From: Babylonia areolata
Lineage: Eukaryota; Mollusca; Gastropoda; Neogastropoda; Buccinidae
Length of the DNA stretch: 64,000 bases
NCBI RefSeq assembly: GCF_041734735.1
Contig: NC_134899.1
Span: 9,607,611-9,671,610, forward strand
Reading direction: 5' to 3'
Below, piece after piece: positions 11,447 through 23,000 of this stretch. Position 1 is the stretch's first letter; every line of letters starts with the position of its first letter. The notes beneath the pieces were generated by a model. The model was given only the letters and a program-made list of their open reading frames with translations. It searched no databases and had not been told where the DNA came from. The position numbers and the translations under genes were made by a program.

Positions 11447-11849
11447 AAGTGGGAGGTGTTTCTCAGGATTGAGCTCCATTGGGTTAACACCTGGAAGGGT
11501 GCCGCTTGCATGACTGTGCTTAGACTATCACCCACCCAAACCCTGCTCCATCTCTGCAGTGTGTGGGTTTGTAGGGGCAGGCTGTTCAAGTCACCTTGAA
11601 GACATCTCTGCCCTGGGTCTGGAGACTTTCCCGTGGGTATTGTGAAACATAGAGTTCCTGTGTGTGACCCACAACGCAAGTATCCAAGACACACCTCTAT
11701 TCAAGAAGAACTAAAAAATAATGACACAAGTGACTCTGACGAAACTGCTTCATGATTCACAGAACATTTAATTCCACTTCCATCCTCTTCCATTCAGAAG
11801 ATTTTGCTGACTACCTTGAAGGACAGTTTGTCTTCTGATGTTACTCTGT

Positions 11850-12470
11850 AACGTCTGCAACAGCAAAATCTGTTTCTGCAACATAAACATGACCAACAAG
11901 ACCAATGCAGCAGACAAGAAATTGTCAAGATCAAAGGCCTCAATGAAACATCATCCAGAAAGACTGAATAGAAAGTGATCAATGTCTTTCAAGTGACAGG
12001 GTGTGACATCACACCTGAGGACACTGAGGCTGTATACAGAGTGGGACCCAGAAACCAAAGTCAGAGAAGCAGCAACACTAGTCATCCTGTTATTGAGAAA
12101 CTGAAGTCATGAAAAATGAAAGCACTCATCATGTCAAAACGAAAACAACTAAAGACAACGTCAGACTACAAGACAGAGTATGTGAACGATGACCTGACCC
12201 CTCTAAAGAGCAGAATGCTTCACATCGCAAAAGCAAAACGCAAACGTGGACAGAGTCTCTTCAACACCAGGGGAGGGGGGCAAGATCCGCTACGTGCTGA
12301 AGAACGCACCAGACCAAACATTGGAACCAAAGGTGGTTTTCCTTGATACGCCCGATGACCTGCTTCTTCTGGGGGTTGACAAGGTGGACGTCAGTGCCTG
12401 CATGATGGAGTCCTGCCCTGTTTACCTATCCCCTGCCTACTGCAGCAGACTGTGTATACAACACTGAATC
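11850..12470 (+). mobile_element. LINE ORF1-like fragment, decayed
   Basis: Broken plus-strand frames read VINVFQVTGCDITPEDTEAV, then YRVGPRNQ, EYVNDDLTPLKSRMLHIAKA, GKIRYVLKNAPDQ and FLDTPDDLLLLGVD. The pattern (an RNA-binding middle, then NDDLTPL, then GKIR and DTPDDL) is that of ORF1 proteins of non-LTR retrotransposons. Frame changes and stops show it is not functional. Confidence 0.7.
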
Positions 12471-13580
12471 TATGTTTTTATCTACAAATACACATGAACT
12501 AGAAAACAGAAGGAAACGTGAAGATTTCAATGATCATAGTTCACAGTTTGATTGTCTGTGTTTTGTTGACACTTAGACTGACACACAGGATCCCATGTTT
12601 ATCTATTGAAGAAGTTTTTAATGATTTGGGATAAAGAATCACTTTATCTAGCCGTAAATATTTGTCATATCAACTGTTCAGGAGGGAATACGGTTGCTGT
12701 AAGAAACGTAGTGACCATGTGCAAGTCTTTCCTGATGATGACAGTAATCCAGCTTGGTTTTTGGTAGAGAAATGTTACAAAACACTATGAATACCTAGCA
12801 GTCGGAACAGCTGACACAGCCTCTGAAGGATCTTCTTATATCAGTGTTTATTCTACATAATGACATAGAATCTGTGTTTATCAAATCAAGTATAATGTAC
12901 TGTAATGCCCTTTTAGCTGGACATTTAATGCATGCTCTAAATCATTTCACGATCTCATGTGGTGATGCCAGCCAACTTTGTGGTCTGCTGGACATCGAAA
13001 GCATGACCCTTTGTTGCTATGCACTGTAGCGTACGTAATCCTTTAGCATAATCTCAAAATATTGCTAGAAATTGTTGGTTACTACACACACAAAAAAAAG
13101 ACCCATCTCTTTCAGATCACTGATTCTGAATGCACAACAAATATTTACACAATGACTCGTTTGATCTCAATGAGATAATTGGCACAATATATGATTATGA
13201 CATAAAACTTGCAGAAATTTTTTTTTTATCTGATTCTGCTGAAGAAGAAATTGCATCACAACATCAAAGAAGAAAAAAAATGGTCAACTATTTTTTTTAC
13301 TGTTTCTTGTTTGAAGAGGCTGGTTGTGTAATTTATTTCATGTAACCAAGAAGTAATTTTGCAAAGATGAGCAACATCGCCTGATCTATTATGAGGTGTC
13401 TAATACCAGAGATAAACTCTTATCATTTGTGCTGTGTTTTAATTTAGTTTGTGTTTTCTTACTGAGAGTTTATGATGTTTTAATTGCTGTTTATGTTAAT
13501 TCTGGTAAGATACCATTGGTGATACATCATATCCTCCTTGCCCCAAAAGGGGTCAAAGGAGTAAATATTCTTGGTTTCTC
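12471..13580. other. Intergenic 3' flank, nothing recognised
   Basis: This is AT-rich DNA with short unrelated open stretches. It may belong to LINE decay products. Confidence 0.45.
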
Positions 13581-13585
13581 TATCC

Positions 13586-13589
<4 letters not shown>

Positions 13590-13671
<82 letters not shown>

Positions 13672-13672
13672 T
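13590..13672 (+). repeat. (TA)n(TG)n microsatellite
   Basis: About 15 TA repeats are followed directly by about 25 TG repeats. Confidence 0.95.
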
Positions 13673-13963
13673 TTTGCATGGTTTTTTTTTTTACACCTCT
13701 GAGTCCATGATGCTTTTGTCCCAACCATGAAGACCACAAAGTTAGTTTCATACTTATTTCTCTTTGTTTGGAGCTACGCAAACAAGGAGATGTCTGCTTA
13801 GTGCTAACATCAAAATACAGCATAGACAATTAATTATTCTCTCATTGTGTTTACATGATCAAAAAGCATGCTGTTCCCTTAAAGATGAAACATAGGAATC
13901 AGACAATCACTGGACTTGAGAACAGCCCAATATTTTTTTGTTGCACACATCTTTTCTCTCTCT

Positions 13964-13969
13964 TTTATT
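13964..13969 (-). terminator. Candidate polyadenylation signal for CHM
   Basis: AATAAA on the minus strand lies about 230 bp past the CHM stop codon. This is only a motif match. Confidence 0.35.
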
Positions 13970-14195
13970 CTTTCACTCTCTCAGTCTCTCTCTGTGTTCA
14001 TCCATCCCCCCTCCTCTCAAAGCAGTCCATTCTGGATTCCCTGCATATTTACAGACAAACCCAGGCTCACATTCTGCTTTACGCCTAACACAGATGAGTC
14101 TCACTGATGTAGGATCATTGAAATCATGGCTGAGATAATCTGATAAAAAAAAAAAAACAAAAAAAAACCCAGTGACAACGATTCTTCAGCCAGGG

Positions 14196-14573
14196 CTAGG
14201 ACTCTGCTTCATTGCTCTCTCCACCGCACTCCTTCTTCTCCCTTTCCTGAGGTGTGGCATCTTCACCGCTCTTGCCGTCATCGCAATCGGATTTCGCTTC
14301 TCCTTTCACTCTGCCTCCATCATCTTCCTTTCCTTCCTTCTCCACATCTTCCGCCTGTCCATCGTCGTCTTCTTTCTGAGCACTGCCCTGAGTGGCCGCA
14401 CTGTCTGTGGTCTGAGAAGGGTCGGTGTCAGGAGTTCGGTCCCCGGACCATTCCCCCTGTTCGTTACCCACGGCGGCCACCTCCTCCGTGTCCACGTAGA
14501 TGATGTCGTCGGGGTGGGGGGGCTTGGGCAGGAACTCTTCCTCCGGACACAGCCTCTGGAAGATGGTCTTGGC
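14196..14573 (-). CDS. CHM: CHM exon 17: C-terminal conserved block and acidic tail
   Basis: The exon starts [19 protein letters not shown], followed by [12 protein letters not shown]. These match the end of human REP1 (ETLFQEICPNEDF and PPNPEDIILDGD). A long acidic and Lys-rich tail of about 90 residues follows to TAG at 14196-14198. The tail is much longer than in the human protein and is probably disordered. Plus-strand open frames over the same bases are shadows. Confidence 0.93.
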   Translation of the reverse strand, partial: AKTIFQRLCPEEEFLPKPPHPDDIIYVDTEEVAAVGNEQGEWSGDRTPDTDPSQTTDSAATQGSAQKEDDDGQAEDVEKEGKEDDGGRVKGEAKSDCDDGKSGEDATPQEREKKECGGESNEAES

Positions 14574-17525
14574 CTGTTGACAGTTGGACAAATGTATGAC
14601 TGACAGGGGAATATGAAACTGTCTGGGTTATTTTGTTGTTCTCAATGTATTTTGTTGTTGTTGTTTTTTTCAACATTTCTTTGAATACCTGAATCACATA
14701 GGCTGCCTGGGGAATTTGGTTGGAAAACAGGCAGTGAGACAAAAAGCACCATTTCATTTCTTGACTTACTGGCCTAAAACCTGGCATGATGATATAGTAG
14801 ATCGCTTGAGCTTCATTTTGTCACTTGCTGCATCAAAATCATCATCATTTGGCCTAAAATCAAAATCATTTGACTCCTTGTCACTGTTGCCGTCCATCAA
14901 AACTTCTTGAGAGACCTCATATCTTACACTTCTGGTTTTTCGATACTTTCAATGTTAAATTTTTTAAGAAAGACTGCCCAACACAAATCGAATGAAGGAA
15001 AGGGAAGCAACTCATGAAAAATGGTAGGTATGGACAGGGAATACACGGATAAGGACGAGTTTAACATTCCAAGTTTGCTGTTACAAGAATAAATGAAATT
15101 CGGAGCTGAGTGAGGCTTTGCTGTTTCGAGTTATCTTGGAATTGTTCACAATGAATAGTGTTTGAAAAAAAAAAAAAAAAAAATCTTGCAGAAGCACAAG
15201 AAGACTGCAGACTGTTCCACTGCTTACTGCTTAACTCACTCAGTACGGCCAGTCCTCTCTTCTCCTCTACACAGACCCCTCGGATGTCCAGTGGGTGTCT
15301 GAATGACCCAACCTTTAGCTTCCATCATCAGAATTGTTGTATTCTTTGTCAACATTCACCTCTTCAGTATAAGAGCCTTCCGCTTGCAATATTTTGATGA
15401 TGGTAATTGGGGTGAAACGCTGTTAACGTCGTCTCTTTCGCCGTTCGTATGGAGAGAGTTAAAAAGCAATCCAAGAAACATGGCAAGGCAAATCAACATG
15501 ATGCAACATATGGGGGGGTTACACCTTACCAAGTCTACAGCCCAAACATCTGGTAAATGACACTGCAGTATGAAGCCTACCAAAGATAGGCACAACAGCC
15601 AAGTGGTTCAAGAGTTGGACTTTCAATCCGAGGGTCGTTTGTTCGAATCACACAGCATCTGGTGGGTTATGGGTGATATTTTTTTTCTGAACACCCAAGT
15701 CAACAGATGTGCAGAACTGCCAGTGCCTAAACCCCTTTCATAGGTATACACATGCAGAAAATTTTACACATGTTAGGACCATGATTCGCATCATCTGCGT
15801 TCAGTGGGTTTTGGAAACACAAACATACCCAACATGCACATCCCAGAGTAAGGCTGCCTGCTTGGCAGGGGTATAGTCACACAAGTAAAAGCTCAAATGT
15901 GCATATAAGTGAATGATGGAAGTTGCAGCCCACAAATGCGAAAGAAGAAAGCCTTAAAAAAAAAAGAAGTGCAAAATAAGAAAAAGAAGAAGGCCTTAAA
16001 AAACAGACACATGCAAAAGAAGGAGAAGAAAGATAAGATAAGATAAGATAAGAACAACTTTATTATCTCCAACTGGAGAAATTTGGTCAGGTGCATTATC
16101 ACAACATAGACAAGTAAACAACATGGGGACCATAACTGTAAACGTCAACAATAGCTTTTACGAATATTATGAAGATACAAATGTAAAAAATATCACATAC
16201 ACCGTTTCATACATACATCCACACACTGCAGGTAATAACTAGTATTCTTAATGTAAAAACAGAAAGAATTAAGAAACATTATTTGAATATAATTATAAGC
16301 ATGGCCTACTATACTGCACATTGATTATAATAGACAGATAAGATAAGAATAAAGATAAATTGCGGAAAACCGCAACCAGATAATCAGCACACACCCGCAC
16401 CCACCCATTTCACATATTCGCTTTTAAAACATTGCAATTAACATTGCAATTAACATTGAAAAGAGGAAGAAGAAGAAGAAAGTCTGAAGAAGAAAACAAC
16501 AACCCAAAACCAAACACACACACACACACAAAAGCAACCCCAACTGACCTCGGCCACACAGCCATCCGTGTCCAGTTCCGTGCCAGGCCCGGTGACAACA
16601 AAGACATTGGAGGGGGTGTGTTCAGTGGTGGTCACAGCCGACAGGTCTCTTTGCTGGAACTGCAGGGACCACAGTACCTGGGGCTTGGCGCCTGCCTCCT
16701 CTGAATGATAATAATAATCATTATAATATCATATGTTATAACAGTATATTTACATACTGCTTTTAAACCTCTCAAAGCACTTCACAAAAAGGAAATTTTC
16801 TTCCTAAAATTAAGTTTAAGTAACATACAGACTCCAGCAGGGGTCTGATTCCTGTCCTGTGCAAACTACTACCCGCCTATGCGGAGAAAACGAAAGTAGC
16901 CACGGCCGATAACCTCCTGAAGTAGGTTACCTCCCGTCTGCATCCCTGACTAGCGCCCTCTTTTTCCGGCAGCCATCTTGACTCCTGCTCCTGAGCTCTG
17001 CATACGGCTAAGTTTTTTTTTGTATTTTCTGTCTGTCTATTGATTCTTTGGCGCTCTCGTTTTGTGTCTGATGATTAATCAAAACAGGTCATAAAACTAC
17101 TTGGCTCAAATGGGCAATCGAGCTCATTTTAAGGTGCGATCACACGGTTAAGCCTCTCAAAGCACTTCACAAATTATGTTTTTCAGACATAAATCACACC
17201 AAAAAAACACACACATATACACACACAGACACACCACCCTCCTCACTCACACAGCAGGAACAGCAGGCCAGAAGGAGGGGTTTATCTGTGATATTTGTCA
17301 CTTTCTTCAGTTGTACAAACCTGGACTTCACTGCCTTTGTCTCTTTGTCACAGTCCCTCACTCACATCCCTTTAAAACAAATCTAGAAACATCCCTTTTT
17401 AAGCAGTCTCTTGATTAATTAAGGCACTCAATTCCGTATCAATATATATATACATATATTTGTAGATGCACATCTGTATATAATCATATTTGTGAAACAC
17501 ATACACATGCACATACACACACATG

Positions 17526-17556
<31 letters not shown>

Positions 17557-17872
17557 AAGAAACAGATGTGGATCCACAAATACATACATATTACATAGAT
17601 ATCCACAAATACTGATAGTGATACAGAATGGAGTACCTTAATTATGTAGAGACTGCTTAAAAAGGGACGTTTCTAGATTTGTTTTAAAAGGATGTGAGTG
17701 AGGGACTGTGACAGAGAGACAAAGGCAGTGAAGTCCAGGTTTGTACAACTGAAGAAAGTGACAAATATCACAGATACCACCCCTCCCCCCTTCTGGCCTG
17801 CTGTCCCTGTCAGCACAGTCATTGACTCTCTTGTGTAAACAAAGTGAGTCTATGTTTTAACCCGGTGTTCGG

Positions 17873-17906
<34 letters not shown>

Positions 17907-18513
17907 GTGTGTCTGTGTGTCCGTGGTAAACTTTAACACTGACATTTTCTCTGCAAATACTTTGTCAGTTGACACCAAATTTGGCATAAAAATAGGAAAA
18001 ATTCAATTCTTTCCAGTCATCTTGTTTAAAACAATATTGCACCTCTGGGATGGGCCCAAAAAAGTTTTAAAAAAGAAGCCTAATTATATGCAAACTGCAT
18101 TTACTGTTATATTTATATTTTTTGTATTCTCTCACTTGGCACTTTGATCTGATATTCTGACCCAACAACAAGAGGAGTCATTATTATCATTTTTGTTCAA
18201 ACAGGAACTTCTTTTGCTAAGCATGGAATTTTTATTTATTTTGCAAACGTTTTGGTGTAGAGAGTAAAAAAGGGAAATTACTCTGTCATTAATACTAGGG
18301 GACTTAATTTATCACAAGTGAGTCTTGAAGGCCTTGCCTCTCTGGCCTGCTGTCCCTGTCAGCACAGTCATTTTCTTGGTGTCATGGGTGCAAACAGCAC
18401 AGTGAGTTAATTAAAGTGTCAAGTCTTTCAATATGAGGGTCCAGAGTTCCAACCAGCTTGGTCTGGCCCCTACCTTTTTTTTTTCACACCCATATGTGAA
18501 TTCATGAATGCAT

Positions 18514-18550
<37 letters not shown>

Positions 18551-18736
18551 CACACACATACATACTCACACACACTCACAAACACAAATAACACATATAC
18601 ACATATACACTCACACACAAAACACATTAACATATACATATAGTGATATACACACATATTAACACACACACACATGTACACAATACACACATACAAATTG
18701 ACACCAACACACAAACATACACAGCACATGAAAACA

Positions 18737-18783
<47 letters not shown>

Positions 18784-20041
18784 CACAGCACATGAAAACA
18801 CACACACACACACAAACACACCCACACACAACACAACACAACACACACACACTGAACACAACACACACACAACCAGCATGAAATCTTACTGTCATCTTGA
18901 AAGAGTGTGGAGATGGCCGGCTGGAGATCTTGCTGAACACTGGATACAGATCTTCTGGTCATGTGCACCATATCTGCACAAACATCCACAATATTGGAGG
19001 GCTGTGTTGTGCTGTGCTGTATAGTCTGGTATGTGCACTATATCTGTACAAACATCCACAACACTGGAGGGCTGTGTTGTGTTGTGTTGTGCTGTGCTGT
19101 ATCTTCTGGTCATGTGCACTATATCTGTACAAACATCCACAACATTGGAGGGCTGTGCTGTGTTGTGCTGTGCTGTGTTGTGCTGTCCTGTGTTATGCTG
19201 TGTTTTGTATTGTGTTGTGCTGTGCTGTGTTGTGCTGTGCTATGCTGTGCTGTGCTGTGTTGTGCTGTGTTTTGTATTGTGTTGTGCTGTGCTGTGCTGT
19301 GCCAAGCGGTGTGGAACTGTGCTGTGCTGTGTTGTGCAGTGCTGTGCTGTGTTGAGTTGCGTTTTTGGGGAGCGCACTGCCATAGTATAGTGCCACCCAT
19401 GTCTTTTTTTTCTTTTCTTTCTCATGTCTGCAAGTGTATTTTATCATTTCATCTGAAAGACTAGCATTTGGACTGCAACTCAAGGTCTAGTGAATGGGGG
19501 AGGAAAAATCCTGGTTCTTAGTTCACTACATGGGAATCAAACCCATGGACGCTCACTTCCCAGTTGGTCGCATTACTACCAGGCCATCACTCCACATATA
19601 TATATATATGTTTGTGTGCATGCATGAGCACTAGCAAATGTGATGTGTGTATATTTCTTCTTCTTCTTCTGCGTTCGTGGGCTTCAACTCCCACGTTCAC
19701 TCATATATACGCGAGTGGGCTTTTTACGTGCATGACCGTTTTTACCCCGCCATGTAGGCAGCCATACTCCGCTTTCGGGGGTGTGCATGCTGGGTATGTT
19801 CTTGTTTCCATAATCCACCGAACGCTGACATGGATTACAGGCGCTTTAACATGCGTATTTGATCTTATGCTTGCGTATACACACGAAGGGGGTTCAGGCA
19901 CTGGCAGGTCTGCACATATGTTGACCTGGGAGATCGTAAAAATCTCCACCCTTTACCCACCAGGCGCCGTCACCGTGATTCGAACCCGGGACCCTCAGAT
20001 TGACAGTCCAACACTTTAACCATGATGTGTGAATATTTCTC

Positions 20042-20082
<41 letters not shown>

Positions 20083-23000
20083 TGGTAGAAAGGGTGGTGG
20101 GAGCGGGATGTGGGAATGTCTTTCTTCTTGTATTTAAGGTGTTGTTTTGTTTTTTTCCATGTTTGCAAGGTATCTGTGGGTGGGTGTTCATGTGTGCACG
20201 AGCTTGTGTGTGCACGTGTGTGCATGTGTAAGGCATTTTTTGTCTTGTGTGTGTGTGTGTGTGTGTGTGTGTGTCTCGTTCATATGTGCAATTTGTAGTA
20301 TTGCCTTGGTGTATAGATACACATATATGTGATGTTTCATATGCAGAGGTATGTTATTGTGCATTATTGTGCATATTGTTTCATGTGAGGCGCTTACAGC
20401 CCATTATATGGGGAGTTTGCACCATATAAGTACTATTTATCATCATTGTTATTATCATCATTAATTTTCCTCATTTTATGAGGACATAATTAACCCTTTC
20501 GCTGCCAGGAAAATAAGATTTAAGTGAAATCTATTTGCCAGGGTTTTTTCACAAAAAACGGGTATAAATTTTCCAAAAATTCTGTGCTCTTTGTTATTGG
20601 AGAAAGACCCATAAAAGTATATATTTTCTGAAAGGTAAATGAATAAAGAATACAAAACACATGCTGTTTTCCCATTTTATATATTTTTAGTGACATGCTG
20701 TTGTTTTGAAATCAGTGTTTTGTTTTTTTGTCACATTTTCAACTTGTTCATTACAAACATTAGTCAGGTAATTTGCACAAAAACATATTTTCTGGACAAA
20801 TGGATATTTGCAAACACAAAATTATACTAGAACAACCACAATATATATATATATATTTTAAGAGATAAATACACAATACATTGTGACTTCTCCAAGTGAT
20901 AAGATGGATATGAGGCCACGCCCCCTCAGTCTCCACCCCCCTCCTCCTCACCCCTCTCACACGGTCACTTGATTCAGTTCTCATCAGACTGTGTTGGCTG
21001 CGTGCCAAGAATATCTCTCTGCTGCTAATTCGGTCATCTGTCGTCTGCTAACATCTGTACAGCCGGCATCACTCACTGACAGTCGCATCTTGGCCACTCT
21101 CTTGATTACTCCCTTTATTTTCTATCAGATCGTCCTATAAATGTTCATCTCTATCTTCTCCTTCGAATTTACGCTTCAATTCTTTCTGAGCATCAGCTAA
21201 AGAAAGAAATCATGGTTGATTTAGTTCGTCACGATCGAATGTCTTGAGCACGGCGTCAGTCCGACATTTTGTTGAGCGAGCGAGGAGAGAAGTCAGGCAA
21301 ACACTTGGACAGTGACCCAACCAAAACGTTCAAATAAAGGACTGCTTCATGACGTAGATGGGGTTTCTAGCTATGAATAGAATCTAGAGAGATTCCCCAG
21401 GCTAAAGCTACCACTATTTTTGCCAAGGAAGTGAATGCAAATCAGGGAAAAGTCAGAATATTTCGATGACGAGTTATCTCGTCATGCAGGCAGCGAAGCA
21501 TACATGCTTGTCATGACGAGTTATCTCGTCATGCAGGCAGCCTAGGGGTTAAGTCTGAAGACATGAACGAATGGATGGAGCCTAGTGGTAAGTTGCCCGA
21601 CTTGAAAGTGAGTGTTCACCGGTTCAAATCCCACATTAGATCAGGATTTTTAGTCAATCCCTCCACCAACAGACAGACCTTGATGCTGTGTTCAGGGTGC
21701 TGGTCTTTCAGAGGAGACAATAAACTGAGGACTGGTGTGCAGTACACACACTTAGCGCACACAGATAAGAAACCACAACAAAGAAAGGATTGTCCCTGGC
21801 AAAAAAATTCAGTGGAAAAAGTCCACTCTGATAGTAAAACAAATACTACACTTGTAGACAGAAAAAGAAACAACAACAATGAAAAAAAAACAACAACACA
21901 CCTAGGCTATATTTTTTTCATTCATTACACCCTTCCACCACCAGTCAATTTAGAGTACAAAATTCCCTTGTGGTATAAACACAGAAAAGACAGTGGTTAA
22001 GAATAGCCGGGGATTCCCCCTGCGATGTATAGAAAATATGGCCTATCCTACCACCGAACATTAAGAGCAGTAGGTTCATGGATAACACACCAATGAATGG
22101 TCACCTTTCAGTGACATGGGTCCTCTACCACGCCTGTGCATAAATGAGAGCCTGGCGGTGAAAGGGTTAATGTCCCCCACATGCTCACAAGGCACTCAGG
22201 CCACAGGCAATACATCCAACAAGTAGTGGGAAGTGGTGGGCGTATGTCATACATCTAATGTCAGGCATGGGTAAAGCAAAGAAACAAAAGAAATTAAAAG
22301 AAGAAAAAAAAAGAAAAGAAAATGGCTAACAGCTCAGGCAGGCACACAGGGCCTTATTACGGCTGGAAATCTTCATGACAAGGATCACAATCACTTCCCT
22401 TCAGGCGTCACATGGACGTTTGCGTGCCTGTGTCCAAGCTCTTATTGTTCTGCATTTACGGGCTGCGACTCCCACATTCACTCGGATAATTATGTGTACG
22501 AGTGGGCTTTGGAGTGTATCTATTTTCATCCCGCTAAGTATAGGCAGCCGCTCTCCATTTATGGAGGTGTGCAGGCTGGGTATGTTCTTGTTTCCATAAC
22601 CCATCAGACACTGGCATGGAATATAGAATCATTAACCTGTGCATTTGATCTGTATGCTCATACACACGGAGGGGGTTCAGGCACTAGCACGTCTGGTCAT
22701 CTACTGACCTGGGAGATATGAAAAATCTCAGCCTTAACCCACCTTCTTCTTCTTCTGCGTTCACTCGTATGCACACAAGTGGGCTTTTACGTGTATGACC
22801 GTTTTTACCCTGCCATGTAGGCAGCCATACTCCGTTTTCGGGGGTGTGCATGCTGGGTATGTTCTTGTTTCCATAACCCACCGAACGCTGACATGGATTA
22901 CAGGATCTTTAACGTGCGTATTTGATCTTCTGCTTGCATATACACACGAAGGGGATTCAGGCACTAGCAGGTCTGCACATATGTTGACCTGGGAGATCGT

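Noticed and set aside
14172-14603. 143-codon plus-strand frame with hydrophobic stretches
   Set aside because: It is the complement of CHM exon 17, which has clear family similarity and splice signals.
18502-19480. Cys-Val, His-Thr and Ala-Gln-His frames around 19 kb
   Set aside because: They come from (CA)n and (TGCTG)n arrays; the real coding part is CHM exon 15 at 18890-18973.
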